Part shown: piece after piece, positions 16,580 through 24,921 of the stretch
Numbering within the stretch: the first letter of the stretch is position 1
Layout of the letters: the number at the start of each line of letters is the position of its first letter
Origin: Curtobacterium guangdongense
GTDB lineage: Bacteria; Actinomycetota; Actinomycetes; Actinomycetales; Microbacteriaceae
Assembly (NCBI RefSeq): GCF_049341845.1
Contig: NZ_JBMPIT010000001.1
Span: 439,709-503,708 of the forward strand
DNA: 64,000 nucleotides
Direction: 5' to 3'
The notes under the pieces: model-generated
Database searches by the model: none
Told to the model about the DNA's origin: nothing
Seen by the model: only the letters and a program-made list of their open reading frames with translations
Position numbers and translations under genes: made by a program

Positions 16580-17530
16580 ATGGAGCACCAGACCGAGGCG
16601 ATCGCCTTCGAGACGCAGGGGCGCACGATCCGGGGTGATCTCCGCCTCCCGGGGGACGGCGGGGCGTCCAAGTCGGGAGCTGCCGTGGTGCTCGTCACCC
16701 CTGGGAGCAGCCGGAAGGGGCAGGTCGGCCGCAACTACGCCCGCCGACTCGCGGACCTCGGATTCATCACGCTCACATTCGATCCCTCGTTCCAAGGGCG
16801 GAGCGACGGAGAGCCGCGCGACCTCGAGGACCCGTCCGCGCGGGTGGAGGACGTCCGTTCGGCGGTGGACTTCCTCGCCGTGCGCCCCGAGGTCGACATG
16901 GACCGACTCGGGGTCCTCGGTGTCTGCGCGGGCGGAGGTTTCGCGGTCGCCACCGCGAAGATCGAACACCGCTTCGCCGCGATCGGCGTCGTCGTCCCGG
17001 TGAACCAAGGCCGACAGCGACGACAGGGCGGCGGCCGCGACCCCGAGGGGGCCGTGCGAGCACTCCGAGCTGTCGGCGCGCAACGCACCGCAGAGGCACG
17101 CGGCGACGCGATCCGCCGCGACCCCTGGATCCCGGACACCCCGGCGGATGCCGTTGCCGTCGGGGTCACGGACCCGGAGACCCTGCAGGCGGTGGACTAC
17201 TACGGCACGCCCCGCGGCTACGACCCGGACCGCAGCAACCGGATGGTGTTCGTGAGCACCGCCCTCCAGATTGGGTTCGACGCCTTCCATCTCGTCGAGG
17301 AGCTGCTCGTCCAACCGCTGCTGGTCGTCGTCGGTGGGCGACGCGGCTCGACCGGGCAGTACGACGACGGGCTACTGCTCTGGGAGCGCGCCCGCACGAA
17401 GGAGCCCCTCGTGGTGATCGAAAGTGCTGGGCACTACGACCTCTACGACAAGCCCGAGTACGTCGACCCGGCCGTCGGCCACCTCGCTGACTTCTACACG
17501 CGGCGACTCGTACCCACACCGTCCTCGTGA
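16580..17530 (+). CDS. Alpha/beta hydrolase with Cys-type nucleophile elbow
   Basis: 316 residues. The fold is seen in VVLVTPGSSRKGQ near residue 40, FDPSFQGRSDGEPR, and the nucleophile elbow GVLGVCAGGGFA around residue 118, where Cys replaces the usual Ser as in dienelactone hydrolases. The acid and His probably lie in GRRGSTGQYDD and VIESAGHYDLYD near the C-terminus. Substrate unknown. GGAGGAG lies eight bases before the ATG. The stop overlaps the MerR gene that follows (GTGA). Confidence 0.82.
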   Translation: MEHQTEAIAFETQGRTIRGDLRLPGDGGASKSGAAVVLVTPGSSRKGQVGRNYARRLADLGFITLTFDPSFQGRSDGEPRDLEDPSARVEDVRSAVDFLAVRPEVDMDRLGVLGVCAGGGFAVATAKIEHRFAAIGVVVPVNQGRQRRQGGGRDPEGAVRALRAVGAQRTAEARGDAIRRDPWIPDTPADAVAVGVTDPETLQAVDYYGTPRGYDPDRSNRMVFVSTALQIGFDAFHLVEELLVQPLLVVVGGRRGSTGQYDDGLLLWERARTKEPLVVIESAGHYDLYDKPEYVDPAVGHLADFYTRRLVPTPSS

Positions 17531-17994
17531 CGCACACGATCGGACAGGTGAGTGCGGCGACTGGCCTCACCCCTTCCACACTCCGCTACTACGAGGACGA
17601 AGGACTGTTCATCCGCCCGGTCGGGCGCGACGGCGCAGGACGGCGGATCTACTCCGACTCGGACATCGCGTGGCTTCGCACCTGCATTGCCCTTCGGAAC
17701 ACCGGTATGGACATCGACGACCTGCGCCGCTACGTCACGCTCGCGCGACGAGGCCCGGACACTGTCACAGAGCGCGTCGACTTCCTCCGCGCGCACGCCG
17801 ACCGGGTCCGCACACGAATCCGGTCCCTCACCGAGAATCTCACCCTCATCGAGGAGAAGGTCGACGCGTACGCACGCCGGGTCTCCACCGAGACTCCCGC
17901 GCGCGCCGACGCTTCCTGGGAGACCGAGCGGACACATCACCGCACGGCGACTCGCACGGGCGAGACGAAAGAGCCACCAGCGCCGCGTCCGTAG
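17527..17994 (+). CDS. MerR-family transcriptional regulator
   Basis: 155 residues. The N-terminal winged helix is clear: TIGQVSAATGLTPSTLRYYE, then GLFIRPVGRDGAGRRIYSDSD, followed by LRTCIALRNTGMDIDDLRRY and a long dimerisation helix to about residue 120. It lacks the C-terminal cysteines of metal sensors, so it fits the SoxR-unlike MerR group often paired with oxidoreductases or hydrolases. Its GTG start overlaps the hydrolase stop by four bases, so the two are co-expressed and the regulator probably controls the hydrolase. Confidence 0.88.
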   Translation: MTHTIGQVSAATGLTPSTLRYYEDEGLFIRPVGRDGAGRRIYSDSDIAWLRTCIALRNTGMDIDDLRRYVTLARRGPDTVTERVDFLRAHADRVRTRIRSLTENLTLIEEKVDAYARRVSTETPARADASWETERTHHRTATRTGETKEPPAPRP

Positions 17995-18036
17995 CCGGCA
18001 CTGCATCCGGACAGGGCGCCGGAGACACCCAGCGTC

Positions 18037-18047
18037 GGGGGGGGGGG
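18037..18047. repeat. Homopolymer tract of eleven G
   Basis: Eleven consecutive G in the 148-bp gap between the MerR gene and arsR. No gene crosses it. It may be a slippage-prone site or an assembly artefact; it also marks the edge of the arsenic island. Confidence 0.85.
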
Positions 18048-18142
18048 CCCAGAGCCGCGGCGCAGTGCCGGAGCGCTGCGACCGTCACGTCGAGCTTGGT
18101 TTCGTGTCCGATAGCCGATCGCTTAACGGACGCCGGACTCGC

Positions 18143-18499
18143 TCACCGGGTAGGTGAGGTCAGTAGAGCAGCGACCGATTCGAGCGCGCCGGGGACGAGC
18201 GAGAAGTAGGCCCAGGTGCCGCGCTTCTCGCGGTGCAGGATGCCGGCGTCGACGAGCACCTTGAGGTGGTGCGAGACGGTGGGCTGGGACAGGCCGAGCG
18301 GTTCTTGCAGGTCGCAGACGCACGCTTCCGCACCCTCGTGCGCGGCGACCATCGAGATCAACCGCAAGCGCGCCGGGTCGGCGATCGCCTTCAACGACTT
18401 CGCGAGGACTTCCGCGGACTCCTGCGTCATCGCCTCGGTCGTGACGGGCGAACAGCATGCGGTGACGTCCTGAATGGGGAGCAGCTCGATCGTCGTCAT
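18143..18499 (-). CDS. arsR: ArsR-family arsenite-responsive repressor
   Basis: 118 residues. The winged helix carries ADPARLRLISMVAAHEGAE, then ACVCDLQEPLGLSQPTVSHHL; the CVC within the recognition region is the arsenite-binding pair of classical ArsR proteins. A further CC pair near residue 15 could be a third ligand. It should repress its own gene and the divergent ars operon until As(III) or Sb(III) binds. ATG 18499 is chosen because it puts the usual short N-terminus before the fold; an upstream extension in frame is AT-rich and unlike the family. Confidence 0.9.
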   Translation of the reverse strand: MTTIELLPIQDVTACCSPVTTEAMTQESAEVLAKSLKAIADPARLRLISMVAAHEGAEACVCDLQEPLGLSQPTVSHHLKVLVDAGILHREKRGTWAYFSLVPGALESVAALLTSPTR

Positions 18500-18542
18500 C
18501 GCACCATCATCCCACGCTCTTCGATATACGTCTATATTTGCG

Positions 18543-18570
18543 AACATCGATATCGACGTGCTTCGATGTT
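18543..18570. promoter_or_regulatory. Inverted repeat, likely ArsR operator
   Basis: AACATCGA (18543-18550) and TCGATGTT (18563-18570) are perfect inverted arms across 12 bp, in the 111-bp arsR/ars divergent region. The AT-rich stretch at 18520-18540 next to it, unusual for this genome, should contain the arsR promoter. Confidence 0.5.
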
Positions 18571-18610
18571 CCTGCTCGCCTTCCGTCCGATCTGTAGAGG
18601 ACCAACTTCG

Positions 18611-19999
18611 ATGACTCACCTGGTTGCCGTTGGGGGCAGTGACGCCGGCATCGCCGCGGCGCTGCGCGCCCGTGAGCTGGACCCGACCACCGACGTGACG
18701 GTGGTCCTCGCGGACGAGTTCCCGAACTTCTCCATCTGCGGCATCCCGTACTGGGTCTCCGGCGACGTCGCCACGGAAGCGTCCCTCGCGCACCGCACCC
18801 GCGCCGACCTCGAAGCCGCCGGCATGACGGTCCGCTCCTCGACGTGGGCCTCCGCCGTCGACGTCGACCGCCAGCTGCTGTCCGTCACCGGACCGGCTGG
18901 TGAGGAGCAGATCGCCTACGACGAACTGCTGATCGGGACCGGCGCCGAGCCGGTCCGCCCGGCCCGGATCCCCTTCGGAGAGCCCGGCATCCACCTGCTG
19001 CACTCGATGACCGACGCCGAGCAGGTCGTCGCCGCCCTGGAGCTCCTGCCTGCCGGTAGCCGTGTCGCGGTCGTCGGCGCCGGCTACATCGGCCTCGAGA
19101 TGACCGAAGGCCTTGTCGCCCGCGGGTTCGACACGACGCTGATTCAGCGCGGCCCGGAAGTGCTCTCCACCCTCGACCCGGAACTCGGGTCCCTGGTCAC
19201 CGCGGAGGTCCGCCGGCACGGCGCAAGCGTGCTGACCGGAGCGACCGTCACCGGAATCACCCCCGCGGGCGGCGGGCAGTGGAGCGTCGCGACCAGCTCC
19301 ACATCTGGTGACGCCGCCGGAACGTTCGCGCTCGTCGTGGTCTGTGTCGGGGTGCGGCCGGTGACGGACCTCGCGGCCGCGGCCGGCGCGCAGCTCGGGC
19401 AGGCCGGCGCGATCGTCGTCGACGAGCAGATGCGCACCGGGGTACCGCACGTGTGGGCAGCGGGCGACTGCGTCGTGACACACCACCGCCTCCTCGGCAC
19501 GACCTGGCTGCCGCTCGGGACAACCGCGCACAAGCAGGGCCGCGTCGCCGGGGAGAACATGCTCGGCGGCAGCAGGGTCTTCGCCGGTTCCGTCGGGACG
19601 CAGGTGGTGAAGGTGTTCGACCTCGTCGCCGCCCGCACCGGCCTCCGCCACCACGAAACCGCCCCGCTGGACGTGTCCCCGCTGACCCGGGTGACGGTCG
19701 CGGACGACCACAAGCGGTACTACCCGGGTGCGGTGCCGCTGACGATCAGCGTCACCGGCGATCACACGTCCGGACGGCTCCTCGGGGCGCAGATCGTCGG
19801 GGAACGGTCCGCGGAGATCAGCAAGCGCATCGACACCTTCGCCACCGCCCTCCACGCGGGATTCACCGTCGACGACGTGATCGACTTGGACCTCTCCTAC
19901 ACGCCGCCGTTCGGGTCCCCGTGGGATGCCGTGCAGGTCGCTGCGCAGGGCTGGGAACGCGCCGCGGCGGCCGCGAACCCAGCCAAGGTGGGCGGCTGA
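18611..19999 (+). CDS. CoA-disulfide-reductase-like FAD oxidoreductase of the ars operon
   Basis: 462 residues. It has the two Rossmann motifs (VAVGGSDAGIAAALRA at the start; VAVVGAGYIGLEMTEGL near residue 155), the CxxxP-type active-site Cys in SICGIPYW near residue 43, the FAD motif VWAAGDCV, and the C-terminal dimerisation domain with GAQIVGE. It resembles CoA-disulfide reductase/NADH oxidases. Such genes recur beside arsB in actinobacteria; a role in thiol redox or arsenic oxidation is inference. ATG follows AGAGG. The stop overlaps the permease ATG (TGATG). Confidence 0.85.
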   Translation: MTHLVAVGGSDAGIAAALRARELDPTTDVTVVLADEFPNFSICGIPYWVSGDVATEASLAHRTRADLEAAGMTVRSSTWASAVDVDRQLLSVTGPAGEEQIAYDELLIGTGAEPVRPARIPFGEPGIHLLHSMTDAEQVVAALELLPAGSRVAVVGAGYIGLEMTEGLVARGFDTTLIQRGPEVLSTLDPELGSLVTAEVRRHGASVLTGATVTGITPAGGGQWSVATSSTSGDAAGTFALVVVCVGVRPVTDLAAAAGAQLGQAGAIVVDEQMRTGVPHVWAAGDCVVTHHRLLGTTWLPLGTTAHKQGRVAGENMLGGSRVFAGSVGTQVVKVFDLVAARTGLRHHETAPLDVSPLTRVTVADDHKRYYPGAVPLTISVTGDHTSGRLLGAQIVGERSAEISKRIDTFATALHAGFTVDDVIDLDLSYTPPFGSPWDAVQVAAQGWERAAAAANPAKVGG

Positions 20000-21402
20000 T
20001 GGTGCTGGCAATTCTTTCTGCGGTGATCTTCGTCGCGACGCTCGTGGTGGTGATCTGGCAGCCCAAGGGCTTCCCGATCGGCTACACCGCGCTCATCGGC
20101 GCGGTCATCGCCCTCGCGACCACGGTCGTGGGGCTGGGTGACGTGCCGACGGTAGTTGGGATCGTGTGGAACGCGACGCTGACGTTCGTCGCGGTGGTGC
20201 TGATCTCGTTGATCCTCGACGAGGCCGGGTTCTTCGAGTGGGCCGCGCTCCACGTGGCCAGGTGGGGTCGCGGGAACGGGCTGCTGCTGTTCGTGCTGAT
20301 CGTCGGCCTCGGCGCGGTCATCGCGGCCGTGTTCGCCAACGACGGGGCCGCGCTGATCCTCACCCCGATCGTGGTCGGGATGCTCCGCGCGTTGAACATG
20401 CCGGCGAAGGCGGCGCTGGGGTTCATCCTCGCCACCGGGTTCATCGCCGACACCGGCAGCCTGCCGCTGGTGGTGTCGAACCTGGTCAACATCGTCTCCG
20501 CCGACTACTTCGGCCTCGGGTTCGCCGAGTACGCCGCCGTCATGGTGCCCGTCGGCATCGTGTCCGTGCTGGCGTCCCTCGGGATGCTGCTGGCGCACTT
20601 CGGCCGGTCGATCCCGAAGCGGTACGACGTCCTCGCGCTCACCCGGCCCGCCGCCGCGGTGAAAGACCGGGCGACGTTCCGCGCCGGCTGGGTGGTCCTC
20701 GCCGTGCTGCTGGTCGGCTACTTCGCCGCCGACCCGCTCGGAGTGCCCCTCGCCGCCGTCGCGGGTGTCGGCGCGGTAGTGATCGTCCTCGTCGCCGCCC
20801 GGCAACCCGCGTTCCTCTTCGCCCGCCAGACCGCGTCCCCGGTCCTCGTCACCACCGCAAGCACCGCCACCATCACCACCGGCAGTGGTGGGAGCAGTGG
20901 TAGGTCGGGGCGGGTGATTCCGGTGTGGAAGACGATCCGAGAGGCACCGTGGCAGATCGTGCTGTTCTCGATCGGCATGTACCTCGTCGTGTACGGGCTG
21001 CAAAACCAGGGCCTCACCGACTACCTCGCACGCCTGTTCGACGTGTTCGGTGACCACGGGGTCCTCGTCACCGCGCTCGGGGTCGGGTTCGTGATCGCGA
21101 TCCTCGCGTCGCTGATGAACAACATGCCAACCGTCCTCATCGCCGCCCTCGCGATCGGCGGCGCCGGCGCGACCGGCCTGACCCACGAGGTGATGATCTA
21201 CGCCAACGTCATCGGCTCCGACCTCGGCCCGAAGATCACCCCGATCGGGTCGCTGGCAACGCTGCTGTGGCTGCACGTGCTCGACCGGAAGGGCATCCAC
21301 ATCGGCTGGGGACAGTACTTCCGCACCGGCATCGTCCTCACCGTCCCCGTCCTCGCCATCACACTCGCCGCCCTCGCCGGCTGGCTCACCCTCATCCGAT
21401 GA
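19999..21402 (+). CDS. arsB: ArsB-type arsenite efflux permease
   Basis: 467 residues with about eleven to twelve membrane helices, in the ArsB/NhaD superfamily. Family signatures include NDGAALILTPI near residue 115, TGFIADTGSLPLVVSNLVN and, in the second half, NNMPTVL and GSDLGPKITPIGSLATLLW. It exports As(OH)3 coupled to the proton gradient. A Ser/Thr/Gly-rich cytoplasmic loop lies at about residues 280-310. The ATG overlaps the preceding stop and its own stop overlaps the next ATG, placing it in the centre of a coupled operon. Confidence 0.92.
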   Translation: MVLAILSAVIFVATLVVVIWQPKGFPIGYTALIGAVIALATTVVGLGDVPTVVGIVWNATLTFVAVVLISLILDEAGFFEWAALHVARWGRGNGLLLFVLIVGLGAVIAAVFANDGAALILTPIVVGMLRALNMPAKAALGFILATGFIADTGSLPLVVSNLVNIVSADYFGLGFAEYAAVMVPVGIVSVLASLGMLLAHFGRSIPKRYDVLALTRPAAAVKDRATFRAGWVVLAVLLVGYFAADPLGVPLAAVAGVGAVVIVLVAARQPAFLFARQTASPVLVTTASTATITTGSGGSSGRSGRVIPVWKTIREAPWQIVLFSIGMYLVVYGLQNQGLTDYLARLFDVFGDHGVLVTALGVGFVIAILASLMNNMPTVLIAALAIGGAGATGLTHEVMIYANVIGSDLGPKITPIGSLATLLWLHVLDRKGIHIGWGQYFRTGIVLTVPVLAITLAALAGWLTLIR

Positions 21403-21842
21403 CCACCCGAACCGAAAGCACCACCATGACCGCGACCCCCACGATCCTGTTCGTCTGCGTCCACAACGCAGGCCGCTCCCAGATGGCCGCCGGCTACGCC
21501 CAGGCCCTCGGCGGCGACCGCGTCCAGGTCCTCTCCGCAGGCTCCGCCCCGAAGGACCAGATCAACCCGATCGCGATCCAGGCGATGGCGGAGGACGGCG
21601 TCGACATCGCCGGGAACCAGCCGAAGATCCTCACCACCGACGCCGTCCGCGAGTCCGACGCGGTCATCACGATGGGCTGCGGCGACGCGTGCCCGATCTT
21701 CCCCGGCAAGCGGTACGAGGACTGGGACCTCACCGACCCCGCCGGGAAGGGCATCGACGACGTCCGACCCATCCGCGACGAGATCAAGACCCGCGTGCAA
21801 GCGCTCCTGGCCGAGCTGCTGCCCACCGAAGCATCCGCCTAA
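21399..21842 (+). CDS. arsC: Arsenate reductase, low-molecular-weight phosphatase type with extra Cys pair
   Basis: 147 residues. The P-loop VCVHNAGRSQ (CX5R) holds the catalytic Cys, and MGCGDACPIFPG carries two further cysteines, as in thioredoxin-coupled ArsC; the DWDLTDPAGK motif supplies the general acid. It reduces arsenate to arsenite for export by ArsB. The ATG overlaps the arsB stop (ATGA). A second in-frame ATG at 21426 starts right before the fold and could be the real start. Confidence 0.9.
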   Translation: MTTRTESTTMTATPTILFVCVHNAGRSQMAAGYAQALGGDRVQVLSAGSAPKDQINPIAIQAMAEDGVDIAGNQPKILTTDAVRESDAVITMGCGDACPIFPGKRYEDWDLTDPAGKGIDDVRPIRDEIKTRVQALLAELLPTEASA

Positions 21843-21862
21843 CCACCGGAAGGACCACAACC

Positions 21863-23263
21863 ATGACCCTCACCCTCACCGTGCCGCCCCGGACCGACGC
21901 GGACCGCCTCACCGGGCTGCCCGTCGCCGTCATCGGCGCCGGCCCCGTCGGGCTCGCCGCCGCCGCGCACCTCCTCGAGCAGGGACTCCCCGTCGTCGTC
22001 TACGAAGCCGGCGACCAGGTCGGCACAAGTGTTCGCGCGTGGGGGCACACCAGGCTGTTCTCCCCGTGGCGGTACGTCATCGACGACGCCGCCCGCCGGC
22101 TCCTCGAACCCACCGGCTGGACCGAGCCCCGCCGGTCGTCGCTGCCGACCGGGCACGACCTCATCGCCCAGTACCTCGAACCGCTCGCCCAGACACCGGA
22201 GCTAGCCCCGGTGATCCGGTACGGCGTCCGCGTCGACGGCGTGTCCCGGCAGGGCATGGACCGCACCCGCTCCACCGGCCGAGCCGACACCCCGTTCCTC
22301 CTCCGCCTCCACACCACTGACGGCGTCGAGGACGTCACCGCCCGCGCCGTCATCGACACCTCCGGCACGTACACGTCGCCAAACCCGCTCACCGCCGCCG
22401 GCCTCGCACCCGCAGCGGACCTCGGGGACCGGGTGATGCACGCTCTCCCGGACGTGCTTGGTGCGGACCGGGCACGGTTCGCCGGGAAGCGGGTCCTCGT
22501 CGTCGGGGCCGGGCACTCTGCCGCGAACACGCTCATCAAGCTCGCCGCGCTCGCCAAGGACGAACCCGGCACGACGCTGCTGTGGGCGATCCGGAACGCC
22601 GGCACCGCCCGTCTCCGCGCGGATGCCGCCGACGGGCTCGCTGCCCGCGGGCAGCTCGGCTCGAACGTGCACGGCCTCGTCGAGTCCGGCCAGGTCGAGC
22701 AGCTCGCCTCGTTCGAGATCGACGACGTCCGTCCCGACGGTGACCAGGTTGCCGTTACCGGCCGCCGTGCCGGCGGGGCGTTCACGGTGACGGTTGATGT
22801 TGTGGTGAACGCGACGGGGTTCCGGCCCGACCTCGACATGCTCCGCGAGATCCGCCTGGGCCTCGACGACATCGTCGAAGCACCCCGGGCGCTCGCGCCG
22901 CTGATCGACCCGAACCTGCACTCCTGCGGCTCCGTCCCTCCGCACGGTGTCGCAGAGCTGGCGCACCCGGAGCCGAACTTCTTCATCGCCGGCATGAAGT
23001 CCTACGGCCGCGCCCCCACGTTCCTGCTCCTCACCGGCTACGAGCAGGTCCGCTCCATCGCCGCAGAACTCGCCGGTGACCACCATGCGGCTCGGCAGGT
23101 GGAACTGGTCCTGCCCGAGACCGGCGTCTGCTCCACTGGCGTCGGCGGCTCATCTTCATGCGACGTGCCCGCAACCACGACCGAGGCGTCCGAGGACTCG
23201 TCGTGCTGCGCCGCACCTGCACCGGCCGCGCCGCCCGCCAGCAGCTCCTGCTGCACGAACTGA
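21863..23263 (+). CDS. ArsO-like flavin monooxygenase with cysteine-rich C-terminal tail
   Basis: 466 residues. FAD binding is shown by VAVIGAGPVGLAAAAHL near residue 20, NADPH binding by VLVVGAGHSAANTL near residue 215, and the late ATGFRPDLD motif. Similar proteins labelled ArsO occur in many ars operons; their reaction is not settled. The last 45 residues form a Ser/Ala/Pro tail with about eight cysteines, including CSTG, SSSCD, SSCCAAP and SSSCCTN. This tail may bind As(III) or another soft metal. GGAAGG lies before the ATG. Confidence 0.82.
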   Translation: MTLTLTVPPRTDADRLTGLPVAVIGAGPVGLAAAAHLLEQGLPVVVYEAGDQVGTSVRAWGHTRLFSPWRYVIDDAARRLLEPTGWTEPRRSSLPTGHDLIAQYLEPLAQTPELAPVIRYGVRVDGVSRQGMDRTRSTGRADTPFLLRLHTTDGVEDVTARAVIDTSGTYTSPNPLTAAGLAPAADLGDRVMHALPDVLGADRARFAGKRVLVVGAGHSAANTLIKLAALAKDEPGTTLLWAIRNAGTARLRADAADGLAARGQLGSNVHGLVESGQVEQLASFEIDDVRPDGDQVAVTGRRAGGAFTVTVDVVVNATGFRPDLDMLREIRLGLDDIVEAPRALAPLIDPNLHSCGSVPPHGVAELAHPEPNFFIAGMKSYGRAPTFLLLTGYEQVRSIAAELAGDHHAARQVELVLPETGVCSTGVGGSSSCDVPATTTEASEDSSCCAAPAPAAPPASSSCCTN

Positions 23264-23272
23264 ACCGGACCC

Positions 23273-23668
23273 ATGACCGACAAGCCCACCGTGCTGTTCA
23301 TCTGCAAGCACAACGCCGGCCGCTCCCAACTCGGCGCCGCTCTCCTCGAACTCGCCGCCGACGACCGCTACACCGCAATCTCCGCAGGAATCGCACCCGC
23401 AGACGAGGTGAACCCGTCGATCGCCGCGACCGTTGCGGAACTCGGCCTCGACATCAGCGATCGCACCCCGCGGAAGGTCACGCCCGAACTGCTGGACGAA
23501 GCCGACGTGGTCGTGCTCATGAAGCAGGGACTCGACCTGCCCGCGACGCCCCGTGGGAAGGTGTTGCAGTGGTCGTTCCCGGACCCGGACTCCTGGTCCC
23601 CCGACGACGTCCGCCCCATGCGCGACGCCGTCACCGCCCGCATCCAAGACGAATTACTCCACCCTTGA
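23273..23668 (+). CDS. arsC: Second arsenate reductase, single-cysteine mycothiol type
   Basis: 131 residues. The P-loop is ICKHNAGRSQL and the acid motif SFPDPDSWSPDDVRP; unlike the first ArsC it has only one cysteine, at the P-loop. That matches the actinobacterial arsenate-mycothiol transferase group, which needs mycothiol and mycoredoxin. Having both types in one operon gives two electron routes for arsenate reduction. It starts nine bases after the monooxygenase stop, and its stop overlaps the TTG of the next gene. Confidence 0.9.
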   Translation: MTDKPTVLFICKHNAGRSQLGAALLELAADDRYTAISAGIAPADEVNPSIAATVAELGLDISDRTPRKVTPELLDEADVVVLMKQGLDLPATPRGKVLQWSFPDPDSWSPDDVRPMRDAVTARIQDELLHP

Positions 23669-24183
23669 CCGACCCGAAGGTCACCGTGCGGCCGATGACC
23701 GCCGCCGACTGGCCCAGTGTCGAGGCGATCTACCGAGAGGGCATCGCCACCGGGAACGCCACGTTCGAGGCGGAACCGCCGACCTGGGAAGCGTTCGACG
23801 CCGGGAAGCTGACCGAGCATCGGTTCGTCGCAGCCGACGGTGACGAGGTCCTCGGCTGGGTGGCGGTCTCCCCGACCTCCACCCGGCCGGTGTACCGGGG
23901 CGTCGTCGAGCACTCCGTGTACGTCGCCGCCGCAGCGCGTGGTCGCGGTGTTGGACACCTGCTCCTCGACGCCCTGGTCGCGTCGACCGAGGCCGCCGGC
24001 ATCTGGACCATCCAGTCCGGGATCTTCCCCGAGAACACCGCCTCCCGCGCCCTCCACGCCCAACACGGGTTCCGCGAACTCGGCACCCGCGAACGCATCG
24101 GCCTCATGACATTCGGGCCGTGGGCCGGGCAGTGGCGCGACAACGTCCTCGTCGAACGCCGAAGCACGCACGCCAGCTCCTGA
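23665..24183 (+). CDS. arsN: ArsN1-like GNAT acetyltransferase (arsinothricin/phosphinothricin type)
   Basis: 172 residues. The fold follows phosphinothricin N-acetyltransferase: VRPMTAADWPSVEAIYREGI at the start, TFEAEPPTWEAFDAGK, HSVYVAAAARGRGVGHLLL for acetyl-CoA, GIFPENTASRALHAQHGF, and the ending RDNVLVERRS. Relatives inside ars operons acetylate arsinothricin, an organoarsenical antibiotic. The TTG start gives a TTGA overlap with the arsC stop; GTG at 23683 is an alternative start. It closes the arsenic operon. Confidence 0.82.
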   Translation: MTDPKVTVRPMTAADWPSVEAIYREGIATGNATFEAEPPTWEAFDAGKLTEHRFVAADGDEVLGWVAVSPTSTRPVYRGVVEHSVYVAAAARGRGVGHLLLDALVASTEAAGIWTIQSGIFPENTASRALHAQHGFRELGTRERIGLMTFGPWAGQWRDNVLVERRSTHASS

Positions 24184-24268
24184 GCAGGAGCGGCACGCCC
24201 CGATCCGCATGCTTGCAGGTATATTCCAAAACCCGCTATGCTATGGCACGCGTCATTAGTGCGCGCAA

Positions 24269-24293
24269 AAAGCCAGTCCATCGGACTGGCTTT
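24269..24293. terminator. Strong hairpin with A and T flanks, likely ars terminator
   Basis: AAAGCCAGTCC and GGACTGGCTTT are perfect 11-bp arms around a three-base loop, flanked by A residues on the left and T on the right, so it could act in both directions. Confidence 0.65.
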
Positions 24294-24372
24294 CGTCATG
24301 TCCGGCCCGAACCGTAGGCTGGAACCGCTCGATACGACTCTGCCCTCAGCGCAGCACCCGAGCACCACGAAC

Positions 24373-24401
24373 AGGCCGGACCCGTCAGGGCCGGCCTTTT
24401 C
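24373..24401 (+). terminator. Second rho-independent-type terminator
   Basis: AGGCCGG (24373-24379) pairs with CCGGCCT (24391-24397), with CCC/GGG adding pairs inside, and TTTT follows. Confidence 0.6.
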
Positions 24402-24552
24402 CATGCCCTCACGCCCGGAGCGCACACCAGACCGCTCGCTCCGGGGATAGGGCCTCTGCGCGCCCACCGGGCGCTCGCGTCGGCTGCCGACGCTCTAGAC
24501 CCCCGCCCACGACGGGCGGGCTGGCCATACGGCCAAACCCGAAGGAGGCAAC

Positions 24553-24780
24553 ATGCCCATCACCGACACCACGGTGGACATGCTGACGGCCTTCGGCGGC
24601 ACCATCGTGACCAGCGTCATCACGGTCGTCTTCGCCGTGCTCGGCTTCCTCGTGCGCAAGCAGGTTGTGGAGCTGATCAAGCACATCGTGGACGTCGTTG
24701 ACGACCGCACGCTGGCCAAGGACCCTGAGCGGGCACGCATCGTCGCAGAACTGCGACGAGCCCGCCTCGGGAAGAAGTAG
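24553..24780 (+). CDS. 75-residue single-helix membrane protein
   Basis: MPITDTTVDMLTAFGGT is followed by one strong membrane helix at about residues 18-36 (VTSVITVVFAVLGFLV), then an amphipathic basic/acidic helix rich in Lys, Asp and Arg ending in RRARLGKK. AAGGAGG lies six bases before the ATG. The plan (one helix plus charged tail) is like small phage holins or membrane-remodelling peptides, but no family is recognised. It sits alone between hairpins and the metal-efflux genes. Confidence 0.65.
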   Translation: MPITDTTVDMLTAFGGTIVTSVITVVFAVLGFLVRKQVVELIKHIVDVVDDRTLAKDPERARIVAELRRARLGKK

Positions 24781-24921
24781 CCGCCGAAAAAACGCCAACC
24801 CTCATTCGGGAAGGAGAGCTCTACCTTGAGTTGTATCGATAGGGGTGCCCCATGTGAGATTGCAAGCACCAATGGCCCGTCTTCCTAGACAGATGGGCCG
24901 CGCGACGGGCTGCCTGGACTG

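Larger units (their letters stand above)
24184..24552. other. Hairpin-rich noncoding stretch between the ars operon and a small membrane gene
   Basis: No coding frame is convincing here. It holds a sigma70-like pair TTGCAG (24213-24218) and TATGCT (24237-24242) spaced 18 bp, then two hairpins listed separately, then a short GC-rich leader and GAAGGAGG before the next ATG. It could give a short structured transcript, or the first hairpin may simply end the ars message. Confidence 0.45.

Noticed and set aside
18143..24183. Transposon-borne arsenic island
   Set aside because: No transposase, inverted ends or target duplication was found at its borders; only a G tract and a hairpin.
24213..24293. 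tRNA-like element after the ars operon
   Set aside because: No acceptor stem, no GTTCGA T-loop and no CCA; the hairpin is a terminator type.
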